DNA of 64,000 nucleotides, taken from positions 124,001-188,000 of the forward strand of contig NZ_JAPUDY010000099.1 of NCBI RefSeq assembly GCF_027492855.1, read 5' to 3'. Numbering within the stretch: the stretch's first letter is position 1; each line of letters opens with the position of its first letter. Source of the DNA: Acidovorax sp. (lineage in GTDB: Bacteria > Pseudomonadota > Gammaproteobacteria > Burkholderiales > Burkholderiaceae_C). Below the pieces are notes generated by a model, which had not been told where the DNA came from, ran no database searches, and saw nothing but the letters and a program-made list of their open reading frames with translations. The translations under genes and the position numbers were made by a program. Shown here one piece after another: positions 1 through 8,469 of the stretch.

Positions 1-502
1 GAACTATTTCACCAACGTCTTGCGCAGCTGATGGCCATTTGGAGGCGGGTGCCAACTGGTATGTTGCATTGACCCCCAGCATTCCGTGTCGTGCAAAATA
101 AGTCGGCACGTTGGCATAAATTTCGGCATTTAAATTTCGTTCGCCGCGCACATACGCCCCACCATGCAGAAAGACCACGATGGGTTGCTTGGTGCTGGTG
201 GCAGAACGTGGTTGGTAAACATCGAGTAGATTCCGTACGCCGGGGCCGTATGGAATATCTTTGATGATTCTAATATCTCCCTTGGGAGACGTGGCAAGAA
301 GTGGCGTGTACGCATCGATCGTTTTGCGGATGTTTCCTGGTACATCTTTACCCCATGTAGCGCCGACCTCGGCGAGCATGTTCCGCAGATCCTGAGGCAT
401 CTTGGAAACTTGAGCGTATCCTCCAGTGGGAAGGAGTGTGGTAAGAGTAGCAATAATCCATACGGCTGCGCCAAGAAAGTGATGACTAATTGCTTGAAAC
501 AT
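1..502 (-). CDS. alpha/beta hydrolase (esterase), N-terminal part, cut by window edge
   Basis: Reading the minus strand from an ATG at 502 gives an open frame that leaves the window without a stop, so only about 167 N-terminal residues are visible. Residues 1-30 form a signal peptide (hydrophobic stretch, then GGYAQ), so the product is probably exported. The motif FLHGGAYVRG is the HGG(A) oxyanion-hole signature of hormone-sensitive-lipase or BD-FAE type esterases; it is followed by the usual ATYQLAP segment. The catalytic Ser, Asp and His would lie outside the window. Codon use is AT-richer than in most of the window. Substrate unknown; carboxylesterase activity is inferred from the fold. 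Confidence 0.75.
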   Translation of the reverse strand, partial: MFQAISHHFLGAAVWIIATLTTLLPTGGYAQVSKMPQDLRNMLAEVGATWGKDVPGNIRKTIDAYTPLLATSPKGDIRIIKDIPYGPGVRNLLDVYQPRSATSTKQPIVVFLHGGAYVRGERNLNAEIYANVPTYFARHGMLGVNATYQLAPASKWPSAAQDVGEIV

Positions 503-581
503 GTAGATCACTTTCAGGTTGGGGGGGTATTTTTAGTTCAAAGTTAATTTGGGGGCAGGTATTGGACGGATAAACGGTCTC

Positions 582-1046
582 TCATCCAAGTTTTTGCACC
601 CCGTATTTTTTCATGTTAATTTTCCGCAATTCTTCTGGCGTAGGCTTGTTGCCAAATTTGTATGCGGGAGACAGAAGCGGGCGCGCATCGGAAACGGTGA
701 TTTTTACAACGTGGTTTACTGGGTACTCTTCACCATTTACTTCGTGAACCCAGCTTGCGATGGCTTCAAAGTCCGGATCGCCTTGACTCAGTACCGCTGC
801 AATTCCTGAAAATCGATATCCGCGTCGCTCGAAGATATCCACTACATTGACTGCAATCGCCGGATTGCGGAGCAGGTTGGAAATGGTTTGGGGAGAGCAG
901 ATGTTCGCAAAGAAAAGGCTATCGTCCTTCGCGATGAGAGAGGCCTTGGGCGAAAGGTTTGGCGTTCCGTCCGCGTTAACAGTGGCGACGAACGAAAGCA
1001 TTGCGGCTTTGATCGTCCCAATCATGTCGGATGTCAGTTTGGCCAT
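582..1046 (-). CDS. pyridoxamine 5'-phosphate oxidase family (FMN-binding split-barrel) protein
   Basis: A 154-residue protein with the small split-barrel pattern: MLSFVATVNADGTPNLSPKA at the N terminus, then a strand reading DSLFFANI and a helix of the SNLLRNPAIAVNV type. These match stand-alone FMN-binding PNPOx-like proteins, often annotated as flavin-nucleotide-binding or general stress proteins, rather than true PdxH, which is about 210 residues. ATG at 1046 is preferred over the adjacent GTG because AAAGGA lies five bases upstream. The gene sits alone, with a dyad 37 bases or more upstream that could be an operator. Base composition is like the hydrolase fragment to its left, which suggests a shared origin. 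The physiological substrate is unknown. Confidence 0.75.
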   Translation of the reverse strand: MAKLTSDMIGTIKAAMLSFVATVNADGTPNLSPKASLIAKDDSLFFANICSPQTISNLLRNPAIAVNVVDIFERRGYRFSGIAAVLSQGDPDFEAIASWVHEVNGEEYPVNHVVKITVSDARPLLSPAYKFGNKPTPEELRKINMKKYGVQKLG

Positions 1047-1071
1047 CACTGTCCTTTCTATGGTTTTCGCA

Positions 1072-1119
1072 CCAGTACGAACAGACAGGGCGGTCTTTGT
1101 TTGTCCGTTCCTGTACTGG
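1072..1119. promoter_or_regulatory. imperfect dyad upstream of the PNPOx gene, candidate operator
   Basis: CCAGTAC at 1072-1078 is mirrored by GTACTGG at 1113-1119, and inside lies AGAC-N6-GTCT (1083-1096), a shape seen in TetR/NemR-type operators. It sits just upstream of the PNPOx start. No TetR-like gene is visible next to it, so any cognate regulator would be encoded elsewhere. Confidence 0.35.
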
Positions 1120-1197
1120 CACTATGGTGGGCCGAGTACGACGGTCAGTGAAGAGCCACTTTTTCGTTTTTCTTTGGTCCACATTTCATGTTGAGCC

Positions 1198-1320
1198 ATG
1201 GACACTCCGGTCAGCAGCGGGGCCAGCCGTCTAGAAGGCCTGGCCCTGGTACTCCACTACCTGAAAAAAGGCTGCGACCTCGATGGGCTGGAGGCCAGGC
1301 TGGCCGCGCTGTCGCGATAG
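1198..1320 (+). other. gene-poor stretch 1047-1362 with a 40-residue orphan frame
   Basis: The roughly 315 bases between the PNPOx start and the kinase stop hold no recognisable gene. The only frame with high-GC codon use runs from an ATG at 1198 and encodes about 40 residues, including LEGLALVLHYLKKG. I do not recognise it; it could be the tail of a lost gene. At about 1200 the sequence changes from AT-richer on the left to GC-rich on the right, so this stretch may be the junction of an acquired segment. Confidence 0.2.
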
Positions 1321-1362
1321 CTGGGGTTGCAATTGCGCGAAGCGTGCCAGCGCGTACTGCTT

Positions 1363-2817
1363 TTATGAAAAAGCCGACGTTTCTGGCTGATCGACGAACC
1401 GCAATTGCTCGAACGGCAGCGCCTGTTTGACCAGGATCACGGTGCAGGGCGCATCGCGCGCCACGCGCATGGGCACGGTGGCGATGAAGCGCTGGGTTTG
1501 CAGCCCGTGCGTGGCTGCGCCCAAAATCATCATGCCCACGTGGTTGCTGGCGGCGTAGCGCACCAGCGCCTGGGCCACGTCGCCCGCTTCGAGCACGTGG
1601 TAGCTCACGGCATGGCCGCTCAGGTCCAGCCCCTGGGTCCATTGGCGCAGGCGCGCCATGTGCTGGCGGTGCAGGGTGGTTTCGCTGCGGTTGCTGTCGC
1701 TGGTGCTGCTGGCGCCGGGCGAGATCACTGTCACGCAGGCCAGCCGCGCGCCGGGGCGTATGCCCAGCGAGCGGGCCACGGCCTGGCGCAGTGAGTACAG
1801 CGTGGCATCGCTCACGTCGGTGTGGGGCACGGCCACCATGAGGATGGGCGTGTCTTCGATCTGCTGCGAGGGCAGGGGGCTGGGTGTGTATTGCATGCCC
1901 GCTGCACGCAGCCAGCGCTTGAAATGGGTGCGCAGCGGTGTGCGTTCGGTGCGTTCGCCTCGGTCGGTGATGGGTACTTGCTCGGGGTGGGTCAGGTCAA
2001 ACGCCAGGTGGGCGGCCGAGGGATAGCGGTGGGATGCCTCGGGCTCCAGGCAGCGCAGGATGATCTCTTGCAGCCAGGGCGGAATGTCGGCGCGGTGTTT
2101 GCGCGGTGGCGCGGGCGTCATCCACAGGCGCTGGCGCAGGCCGCCGCTGGTGGTGGGGGCGCCAAAGGGCAGCTCGCCCGTGGCCAGTTCGTACAGCATG
2201 ACGCCGATGGCGAAGATGTCGCTGCGCGGGTCCCCGCGCACGCCCACCACCTGCTCGGGCGCGATCCACGCGGGCGAGCCCACGGCCTGGCGCATCTCCT
2301 CGGCCAGCAAGTCGGGGTAGTGCGCGTGGCATGACAGGCCGAAATCCAGCAGCACGGCGCTGCCGTCGGCCTTGATGAGCACGTTGGCGGGCTTGAGGTC
2401 GAGGTGGCACACGTTCTGCTGGTGCAGGCTGTGTGCGGCATGGGCGGTGGCGGCGCCCAGTTGCGCGATGGTGGCGGTGTCGGCGCGCACGGGCGCATCC
2501 AGCCAGTGCTGCAGCGTCTGGCCGGGGATGTATTCCATGACCAGATAGGGCAGGCGCATCAGGTCGCCTGCGGCCACGAAGCGCGGCACGTGCGGTCCGC
2601 TGAGCACGGGCAGGATCTGCAGCTCAACTTCGAAGCTCACGATGTTCTCGGCGCCGTCGCCCGCTGTCATGCGCGGGATTTTCATCGCCATCGGAAAGCC
2701 GGGATTGCGGCCCGCCTGGGCGTATTCCACCGCGTAGATGTGGGCCATGCCGCCCGCGTGGATGCAGTCCACCACGCGAAAGCCGTCGATCTCGGTGCCG
2801 GGCGTGAGCAGTTTCAT
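1363..2817 (-). CDS. Ser/Thr protein kinase with C-terminal universal-stress-protein domain
   Basis: A 484-residue cytoplasmic protein in two parts. Residues about 10-275 are a Hanks-type kinase: glycine-rich loop HAGGMAHIY, ATP-anchoring Lys46 (MAMK), catalytic loop HLDLKPANV with Asp140, DFG at 158-160 and the APE segment SPAWIAPEQ. All catalytic residues are present, so it should be active. Residues about 320-465 resemble UspA, ending in the nucleotide-binding pattern ILGAATHG..RFIATVPMRV and VILVK. No membrane segment or PASTA domain is present. The ATG overlaps the stop of the upstream phosphoesterase gene (ATGA), so the two are translationally coupled. Targets are unknown; a stress-linked signalling role is inferred. 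Confidence 0.88.
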   Translation of the reverse strand: MKLLTPGTEIDGFRVVDCIHAGGMAHIYAVEYAQAGRNPGFPMAMKIPRMTAGDGAENIVSFEVELQILPVLSGPHVPRFVAAGDLMRLPYLVMEYIPGQTLQHWLDAPVRADTATIAQLGAATAHAAHSLHQQNVCHLDLKPANVLIKADGSAVLLDFGLSCHAHYPDLLAEEMRQAVGSPAWIAPEQVVGVRGDPRSDIFAIGVMLYELATGELPFGAPTTSGGLRQRLWMTPAPPRKHRADIPPWLQEIILRCLEPEASHRYPSAAHLAFDLTHPEQVPITDRGERTERTPLRTHFKRWLRAAGMQYTPSPLPSQQIEDTPILMVAVPHTDVSDATLYSLRQAVARSLGIRPGARLACVTVISPGASSTSDSNRSETTLHRQHMARLRQWTQGLDLSGHAVSYHVLEAGDVAQALVRYAASNHVGMMILGAATHGLQTQRFIATVPMRVARDAPCTVILVKQALPFEQLRFVDQPETSAFS

Positions 2818-3575
2818 TGGCCGTGTTCCAGGCGGTCGGCGTAGAAGGCGGGCAGGCCGCCTGTTGCGCGGATGGCGGCTGCGGCGGCCAGGTGGTCGTA
2901 CGGCACGCGGTGAAAGGTGATCTGCTGCGCTGTATCGTCGAACAGCGCATACATGGCGCGTGCGTCGCCATCGCGCGGCTGGCCCACCGAACCCACGATG
3001 GCGAGCCACTGGCGGTGCGGCGGCACGGGCACGGGTACGCCGGGCTCGGGCGAAAAACGCATGAGCTTGGCGGTGGGTGTGAGGAAGTACAGCGAATGTT
3101 CGTGCACATGGCCGCTGAACACGTAGCGGATGGTGGGGTCGATGGCCTGGGCTGCCGTCATGCTGCGCTCGGCGGCGTCGGAGTCCATCACGTAGCGCCA
3201 TTGCTCGGGCGCATCTGCACTGGCGTGCACCAGCAGCGCGCTTTGTCCCAGGCGGGCGGTGAGCGGCAGCGATTGCAAAAAGGCCAGGTGCGCCGCGCCC
3301 AGGTGGTCGTGTGTCCACTGCGCGCCCATTTCGCCACGGTTGCGCGGCGTGGCGGGCGGGGCCAGCGCCAGGGCATCGTGGTTGCCCAGCACGGCCAGGG
3401 CGCCCTGCTGCACCAGGGCCTCGACCTGCTCGACCACCGCCACGGGATCGCCGCCGTAGCCCACCAGGTCGCCCAGCAGAGCGAACTGCTCGGCGCCCTG
3501 GGCGCGGGCGTGCTGCAGGCAGGCGGCCAGGGCCTGGTGGTTGGCGTGAATATCGGAGAGGAGGGCGGTCTTCAT
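2814..3575 (-). CDS. metallophosphoesterase (calcineurin-like, YfcE/MJ0936-type)
   Basis: The 253-residue protein starts LLSDIHANHQAL, contains LLGDLVGYGGDP and LGNHDAL, and later FSGHVHEHS. These are the D-x-H, G-D-x-x, G-N-H-D and G-H-x-H metal-binding motifs of the calcineurin-like superfamily, here a compact cytoplasmic form. Members act as phosphodiesterases or, in PrpA/PrpB-like branches, as protein phosphatases. The gene is followed at a four-base overlap by the Ser/Thr kinase, so a kinase/phosphatase pair is an attractive but unproven reading. The product has no signal peptide. The intergenic space upstream holds a palindromic element that belongs to the 3' side of ohr. Confidence 0.85.
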   Translation of the reverse strand: MKTALLSDIHANHQALAACLQHARAQGAEQFALLGDLVGYGGDPVAVVEQVEALVQQGALAVLGNHDALALAPPATPRNRGEMGAQWTHDHLGAAHLAFLQSLPLTARLGQSALLVHASADAPEQWRYVMDSDAAERSMTAAQAIDPTIRYVFSGHVHEHSLYFLTPTAKLMRFSPEPGVPVPVPPHRQWLAIVGSVGQPRDGDARAMYALFDDTAQQITFHRVPYDHLAAAAAIRATGGLPAFYADRLEHGQ

Positions 3576-3657
3576 GTTTTTGTCTCCGTGCCCATCATCG
3601 CGCCTGTGGCTGAACGCCAGCTTGCAATCGCGCCCGCCGCGATGGTGTAGTTATTTC

Positions 3658-3718
3658 ATAAGAAAATAGCTGCTAGCGCTTATTCAATAAGCGCTAGCAG
3701 CTATGATTTTAATAGCAA
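3658..3718. repeat. palindromic element copy 1 (3' of ohr)
   Basis: This is the most perfect copy of the window-wide element: ATAGCTGCTAGCGCTTATT at 3666-3684 and its exact complement at 3686-3704, followed by ATTTT and the end sequence AATAGCAA. The 19-bp stem with a T-rich flank could serve as a bidirectional terminator. It lies about 55 bases past the ohr stop. Confidence 0.9.
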
Positions 3719-3772
3719 TTGTGCGCGGCAGGGCTACTGGGCCATGGCCCGCCAACCCCGAGGCGCCGTGGC

Positions 3773-4189
3773 TTACACCAGCGTGATGGTCACGTCGATG
3801 TTGCCGCGCGTGGCATTGGAGTAGGGGCAGACCTGGTGGGCGGCGTCCACGAGCTTCTGGGCCGTGGCCTTGTCCAGGCCGGGCAGGCTGATGGCCAGGC
3901 GGGCGGCGATGCCGTAGGCATTGGGGATGGGGCCAAGGTCGACTTCGGCGTCGATAGACACGTCTTGTGGCACGGGGATACCGATCTTGCCGCCCACGGC
4001 CTTCATGGCGCCGATGAAGCAGGCTGCGTAACCCGAGGCGAAGAGTTGCTCGGGGTTGGTGCCGGTGCCCGAGGTGCCGGGCGAGGACAGCTTGACGTCC
4101 AGGCGGCCGTCATCGGTCTTGGCGGCGCCATCGCGGCCACCGGTCACGTGGGACTTGGCGGTGTACAGAACTTTTTCGAGTTGCGTCAT
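3773..4189 (-). CDS. ohr: organic hydroperoxide resistance protein Ohr (OsmC/Ohr family)
   Basis: The 138-residue length and sequence are typical of Ohr, a thiol peroxidase that reduces organic hydroperoxides using lipoylated partner proteins. The two catalytic cysteines are in YAACFIGAM and [11 protein letters not shown], and the conserved Arg/Glu environment is present (NPEQLFASG). It lies downstream of ohrR on the same strand with a 76-base gap, so both are probably transcribed from the ohrR promoter region or ohr has its own promoter in that gap. GGAAGA lies upstream of the ATG. Confidence is high because the Ohr cysteine spacing separates it from OsmC. Confidence 0.95.
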   Translation of the reverse strand: MTQLEKVLYTAKSHVTGGRDGAAKTDDGRLDVKLSSPGTSGTGTNPEQLFASGYAACFIGAMKAVGGKIGIPVPQDVSIDAEVDLGPIPNAYGIAARLAISLPGLDKATAQKLVDAAHQVCPYSNATRGNIDVTITLV

Positions 4190-4265
4190 GGTGTCTTCCT
4201 TGGAGGTTGTTGCCCACAGGCGGGCGGTGGAGGGAATCGGTGTTGGGTGTGCTGCCAGGGCGCCG

Positions 4266-4727
4266 TCAGCGCTGGCTAAGGCGGTCGCGCAGTAGCCTGA
4301 GCTCGGTGGTCAGGGTGGTCAGCTCGGAGATGGAGCACTGGCTGCTTTCGAGCACGCAGGGCGGAATGCGCTCGGCCTGGTCGCGCAGCGCCCGGCCAGG
4401 CGCCGTGAGGCTGATGCGCACGCGGCGCTCGTCCTGTGCATCGCGCAGGCGGGTGATGAGGCCCGAGGCCTCCAGGCGCTTGAGCAGCGGCGTGAGCGTG
4501 CCCGAGTCGAGAAACAGGCGCTCGCCCAGCTCGGACACCGTGAGGCCGTCTTGTTCCCACAGCACCAGCATCACGATGTATTGGGGGTAGGTCAGGCCGA
4601 CGGCATCAAGCAGCGGCTTGTAGAGCTTGGTCATCGCCAGCGAGGCGGAATACAGCGCAAAGCAGACCTGGTTGTCCAGCCACAGGGTGGGCGGGCTGGG
4701 GGTGTGGGCTGCTTGGGGGCTATGCAT
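4266..4727 (-). CDS. ohrR: MarR-family organic-peroxide sensor OhrR
   Basis: A 153-residue MarR protein. The N-terminal motif [13 protein letters not shown] carries the peroxide-sensing cysteine of OhrR, and [14 protein letters not shown] and the winged-helix segment [17 protein letters not shown] follow. The reduced protein represses ohr, and oxidation of the cysteine releases DNA. I start at ATG 4727; an upstream TTG at 4748 would put the start inside the operator. The operator palindrome lies directly upstream, which indicates autoregulation, and ohr follows on the same strand. Confidence 0.93.
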   Translation of the reverse strand: MHSPQAAHTPSPPTLWLDNQVCFALYSASLAMTKLYKPLLDAVGLTYPQYIVMLVLWEQDGLTVSELGERLFLDSGTLTPLLKRLEASGLITRLRDAQDERRVRISLTAPGRALRDQAERIPPCVLESSQCSISELTTLTTELRLLRDRLSQR

Positions 4728-4741
4728 AGGGTGAATTGTGA

Positions 4742-4775
4742 TTGGCAATTAAATTGTGTGCAATTGAATTGCCAA
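4742..4775. promoter_or_regulatory. OhrR operator palindrome
   Basis: TTGGCAATTAAATTG at 4742-4756 is mirrored by CAATTGAATTGCCAA at 4761-4775 with one mismatch around a TGTG centre. It is AT-rich, like known OhrR sites, and lies immediately 5' of the ohrR ATG, where binding would block transcription of ohrR (and ohr if co-transcribed). Confidence 0.8.
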
Positions 4776-4792
4776 AACTGCTGTTTGCGAAA

Positions 4793-4824
4793 GGGGATTG
4801 GCGCCGGGGTGGGCGCCAATCCCC
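4793..4824 (-). terminator. strong hairpin downstream of the hydroxybutyryl-CoA dehydrogenase gene
   Basis: A perfect 13-bp stem, GGGGATTGGCGCC (4793-4805) and GGCGCCAATCCCC (4812-4824), closes a six-base loop. On the minus strand it is followed by TTTCG, a short T run, so it could end transcripts from the dehydrogenase gene before ohrR. The weak T run keeps this tentative. Confidence 0.45.
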
Positions 4825-4884
4825 TGTCAGTGCTATCTGCGCGCGCTGCAGACACAGCCCTGGGGCTGCGCTGCTGAGCGTGGA

Positions 4885-4945
4885 TTTGCTATCAATAGTG
4901 AAGCTTCTAGCGCTTATGTATCAAGCGCTAGAGCCCATTTTTTAT
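4885..4945. repeat. palindromic element copy 2 (3' of hydroxybutyryl-CoA dehydrogenase)
   Basis: The copy reads TTGCTATCAATAGTGAAGCT, then CTAGCGCTTATGTATCAAGC, then GCTAGAGCCCATTTTTT. It is a diverged copy with the inner arms conserved, and it abuts the stop codon at 4950-4952 of the minus-strand gene. Confidence 0.8.
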
Positions 4946-4949
4946 CCAA

Positions 4950-5798
4950 TCAATAGCTGTAAACGCCTTGGCCCGTCTTGCGGCCCAGGCGCCCGGCGGC
5001 CACCATTTCCTTGAGCAGCGGGCAGGGGCGGTATTTGCTGTCGCCGAACTCGGTGAGGTACACGTCCATCACGGCCAGGCACACGTCAAGGCCGATCATG
5101 TCGGCCAGCGCCAGCGGGCCGATGGGCTGGTTGCAGCCGAGCTTCATGCCTGCGTCGATGTCCTCGGGTGTGGCCAGACCCTCGGCCAGCACGAAGAAGG
5201 CCTCGTTGATCATGGGCACCAGGATGCGGTTGACCACAAAGCCGGGCGCGTTCTTCACGGTGATGGGGCTCTTGCCCAGGGCCTCGGCCAGCGCCTTCAC
5301 GGCGTCGTGCGTCGCGTCGGAGGTCTGCAGGCCGCGGATGATCTCCACCAGTGCCATCATGGGCACGGGATTGAAGAAGTGCATGCCGATGAAGCGGTCG
5401 GCACGGCTGGTGGCGGCGGCCAGCTTGGTGATGGAGATGGACGAGGTGTTCGACGCCACGATGACCTCGGGCGGGACGATGGCATCCACCTGCTTCAGGA
5501 TCTTGAGCTTGAGCTCGTAATTCTCGGTGGCGGCCTCGATCACGAGTTGCGCGGCCTTCAGGTCGTCGTAGCTGGTAGAGACCTTGATGCGGGCCAGGGC
5601 CGTGTCCTTGTCGGCGGCACTGATCTTCTCTTTCTTGATCAGGCGGTCCAGGCTGCCCGCCACGGTGGCCAGGCCTTTTTGCACTGCAGCATCGGAGATG
5701 TCCACCATCACCACGTTGATGCCTGACACCGCGCAAGCCTGCGCAATGCCGTTGCCCATGGTGCCGGCGCCGATGATGCCAACGGTTTGAATCGTCAT
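4950..5798 (-). CDS. hbd: 3-hydroxybutyryl-CoA dehydrogenase
   Basis: The 282-residue length is exact for single-domain 3-hydroxyacyl-CoA dehydrogenases, which oxidise 3-hydroxybutyryl-CoA with NAD(P). Visible motifs are the Rossmann loop GIIGAGTMGNGIA, the acceptor-dinucleotide Asp (VMVDIS), SNTSSISI, the catalytic His in MHFFNPVP with its Glu partner in ALVEIIRG, and the C-terminal helix GPLALADMIGLDV. ATG 5798 is chosen on family length; longer starts would add unmatched residues. It diverges from the GMC oxidoreductase gene across a 116-base region that must hold both promoters. Role in PHB/butanoate or fatty acid metabolism; hbd or paaH-type naming is uncertain. Confidence 0.93.
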   Translation of the reverse strand: MTIQTVGIIGAGTMGNGIAQACAVSGINVVMVDISDAAVQKGLATVAGSLDRLIKKEKISAADKDTALARIKVSTSYDDLKAAQLVIEAATENYELKLKILKQVDAIVPPEVIVASNTSSISITKLAAATSRADRFIGMHFFNPVPMMALVEIIRGLQTSDATHDAVKALAEALGKSPITVKNAPGFVVNRILVPMINEAFFVLAEGLATPEDIDAGMKLGCNQPIGPLALADMIGLDVCLAVMDVYLTEFGDSKYRPCPLLKEMVAAGRLGRKTGQGVYSY

Positions 5799-5914
5799 AT
5801 AGAGAGCTCTCTTCAAAGTGAAACAGACGGGCAACATGGTAAAGCGAATCGCACGCTCGTTCGGTTATCGTGCCCGCACACCGCCGTAATGAGCGGCACA
5901 GGAGACAAAACAGC

Positions 5915-7504
5915 ATGTTCGATTACATCGTCGTAGGCGGCGGCTCGGCGGGCTCGGTGCTTGCAGGGCGCCTGACCGAGGACCCCGCCGTCCGGGTCTG
6001 CCTGCTGGAGGCAGGGCCTGCTGACAAAAGCGTGCTCATCCACTGCCCTGCGGGGCTGGCCGTGATGGCCAAGTTCGAGCTCAACGGCTGGGGCTTGCGC
6101 ACCACGCCGCAGGCCGGGCTCAACAACCGCCAGGGCTACCAGCCGCGTGGCAAGGTGCTGGGCGGCTCCAGCTCCATCAACGCGATGGTTTACATCCGTG
6201 GCCAGCATGCCGACTACGACCACTGGGCTGCCCAGGGCAACCCCGGTTGGGACTGGGAGGGCGTGAAGCCCTATTTCCTGCGGTCAGAGCACAACGAGCG
6301 CGGCGCCGACGCCTGGCATGCCCAGGGCGGCCCCTTCAACGTTGCGGACCTGCGTGCGCCCAACCGTTTCAGCCACTATTTCACCGAAGCGGGCGTGCAG
6401 GCGGGGTATCCGCACAACCCCGACTTCAACGGCGCCACGCAAGAGGGCGTGGGCATGTACCAGGTCACGCACAAGAACGGCGAGCGCCACAGCGCCGCCA
6501 AGGGCTATCTCACGCCGCACCTCGCGCGGCCCAACCTGCAGGTCATCACCGGGGCGCAGGCCACGCGCGTGTTGTTCGACGGCAAGCGTGCGGTGGGCGT
6601 GGAATACCGCCAGGGCGGTGCGCTGCACCAGGTCAAGGCCAACCGCGAGGTGTTGCTGAGCGCGGGCGCACTGCTCTCGCCGCAGTTGCTGATGCTGTCG
6701 GGCGTGGGGCCGGGCGCGCAGTTGCAGCAGCACGGCATTCCCGTGCGGCACGACTTGCCGGGCGTGGGCCAGCATCTGCACGACCACCCGGACGTGGTGC
6801 AGGTTCTGGATGCGCCCAAGCTCAAGGATCTTTTCGGTCTGTCGCTCGCGGGCATGGCGCAGACGGTGCGCGGTATCTTTGAATGGCGCAAGCATCGCAC
6901 CGGCATGCTCACCACCAACTTTGCCGAGGCCGGGGGCTTCATCAAGAGCGATCCGTCCGAGGCCGCACCCGACCTGCAGTTGCACTTCGTGATCGGCAAG
7001 CTGGTGGACCATGGGCGCAAGACCGTGTTCGGCCACGGCTACTCGGCCCACATGTGCCTGCTGCAGCCCAAGAGCCGTGGCACGGTGTCGCTGGCCAGCA
7101 GCGACCCCATGGCCCTGCCGCTGGTGGACCCGCAGTTCCTGGCCGACCCCGAAGACCTGCAGCGCATGGTGCGTGGCTTCAAGCTCACCCGCCAGATCCT
7201 GGATCAGCCCGCGCTAGCGAAGTTTGGTGCCAAGGAGCTGGCAGCCTCAGCCGGTGCCCGGACCGATGCGCAGATCGAGCAGTTCCTGCGCCAGTACACC
7301 GACACCATCTACCACCCCGTGGGCAGTTGCCGCATGGGCCCCGGCCCGCTGGATGTGGTGGACGCCGAGCTGCGTGTGCATGGCGTCCTGGGCCTGCGCG
7401 TGGTGGATGCGTCCATCATGCCGCGCATCGTGAGCGGCAACACCAATGCGCCCACGGTGATGATTGCCGAAAAGGCGGTGGACCTGCTGCGCGCGGCCGC
7501 GTAG
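5915..7504 (+). CDS. GMC-family FAD oxidoreductase (alcohol/choline dehydrogenase-like)
   Basis: A 529-residue GMC protein. It shows the FAD dinucleotide motif VVGGGSAGSVLAGRL at the N terminus, PRGKVLGGSSSINAM (GMC signature 1), SAGALLSPQLLMLSGVG (signature 2), the active-site His in YHPVGSCRMG and the second active residue Asn in SGNTNAPTVMIAEKA. Members oxidise primary alcohols such as choline or long-chain alcohols; the substrate cannot be told here. ATG 5915 has AGGAG about ten bases upstream. It lacks a signal peptide. A second, truncated GMC gene ends the window. Confidence 0.9.
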   Translation: MFDYIVVGGGSAGSVLAGRLTEDPAVRVCLLEAGPADKSVLIHCPAGLAVMAKFELNGWGLRTTPQAGLNNRQGYQPRGKVLGGSSSINAMVYIRGQHADYDHWAAQGNPGWDWEGVKPYFLRSEHNERGADAWHAQGGPFNVADLRAPNRFSHYFTEAGVQAGYPHNPDFNGATQEGVGMYQVTHKNGERHSAAKGYLTPHLARPNLQVITGAQATRVLFDGKRAVGVEYRQGGALHQVKANREVLLSAGALLSPQLLMLSGVGPGAQLQQHGIPVRHDLPGVGQHLHDHPDVVQVLDAPKLKDLFGLSLAGMAQTVRGIFEWRKHRTGMLTTNFAEAGGFIKSDPSEAAPDLQLHFVIGKLVDHGRKTVFGHGYSAHMCLLQPKSRGTVSLASSDPMALPLVDPQFLADPEDLQRMVRGFKLTRQILDQPALAKFGAKELAASAGARTDAQIEQFLRQYTDTIYHPVGSCRMGPGPLDVVDAELRVHGVLGLRVVDASIMPRIVSGNTNAPTVMIAEKAVDLLRAAA

Positions 7505-7519
7505 GGACTTGCCGGTTTT

Positions 7520-8368
7520 TCAGGCCTTGAACCGCTTGCGCGTAAGCGCCAGCGCCACCCAGAACGCCACCACCGTGGTCACCACCAGCACCAGGCCGTG
7601 GCGCCAGGGCTGGGTGGGCCACTGGTCCATGAACAGCGGGCGCACCAGCTCCACCGCGTTGGTCAGCGGCAGCCAGTCGGAGATGGCGCGCACGATGGGC
7701 GGTAGTTGCTCGCGCGGAAAGAACACGCCCGAGAGGAACATCATCGGCGTGAGCACCAGCGTGAAGTAGTAGGTAAAAAAGTCGTAGCCCTTGGCCAGCG
7801 CGTTGAAGATGAGCGCGATGCTGGAGAACATCACCCCCACGCACAGGAGCACCGGCCAGGCCACCAGCAGCTTGGGGCTGTGGCTGATCGAGAGCGCCAG
7901 CATCACGCCCAGGATGGCGGTCACGGTGAACAGCGCCTTGAACGCCGCCCACAGCATCTCGGCCAGCACCACGTCGTCCAGGCTCACGGGCGCGTTCATG
8001 ATGCCGTCCCAGGTCTTTTGCACATGCATGCGCGAGAAGGCCGAGTACAGCGCCTCGAAGCTCGCCGCATTCATCGCGCTCATGCAGATCGAGCCGCTGG
8101 CCAGGAACAGGATGTAAGGCACCTTCTGGCCACTGACCTCCAGGCTGCCCACCAGCGCCCCCATGCCGTACCCAAAGGCCACCAGCCACATCAGCGGCTC
8201 GGCGATGTTGCCCACCAGGCTGGGAATAGCCAGCTTGCGCCACACCAGCAGATTGCGCAGAAAAACGGGCCACCAGCGCGCCGACAGGTGGGGCGGGCGC
8301 CAGACGGACGGGGGCGACGGGGCCGCAGTGAGGGCTTGTGGCGGCTGGGATGAGGGTGCGGTCGGCAT
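7520..8368 (-). CDS. ABC-2 type exporter permease (NodJ-like)
   Basis: About 282 residues with six hydrophobic segments, starting with a long Pro-rich cytoplasmic tail and then the ABC-2 core: [28 protein letters not shown], and [17 protein letters not shown] in the fifth segment. This is the NodJ/DrrB-like subfamily that exports drugs, polysaccharide or lipo-oligosaccharide. The matching ATPase is encoded 1.4 kb away at 9742-10683 on the same strand; purT on the opposite strand lies between them. ATG 8368 is preferred; ATG 8401 in the same frame is also possible, and neither has a strong ribosome-binding site. Confidence 0.88.
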   Translation of the reverse strand: MPTAPSSQPPQALTAAPSPPSVWRPPHLSARWWPVFLRNLLVWRKLAIPSLVGNIAEPLMWLVAFGYGMGALVGSLEVSGQKVPYILFLASGSICMSAMNAASFEALYSAFSRMHVQKTWDGIMNAPVSLDDVVLAEMLWAAFKALFTVTAILGVMLALSISHSPKLLVAWPVLLCVGVMFSSIALIFNALAKGYDFFTYYFTLVLTPMMFLSGVFFPREQLPPIVRAISDWLPLTNAVELVRPLFMDQWPTQPWRHGLVLVVTTVVAFWVALALTRKRFKA

Positions 8369-8469
8369 GCGCTTATTGTGCGGCGTCGGTGCGCAATCCA
8401 TGTATTAAAGTTGGCCGATGGCCTTGGCCTTTCTTGCTGCCACATTTTCTTTTTTCTGGAAAACCTCCC

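Noticed and set aside
130..474. 114-residue minus-strand frame
   Set aside because: It is a shifted frame of the esterase fragment; the true frame from ATG 502 shows HGGAYVRG and a signal peptide.
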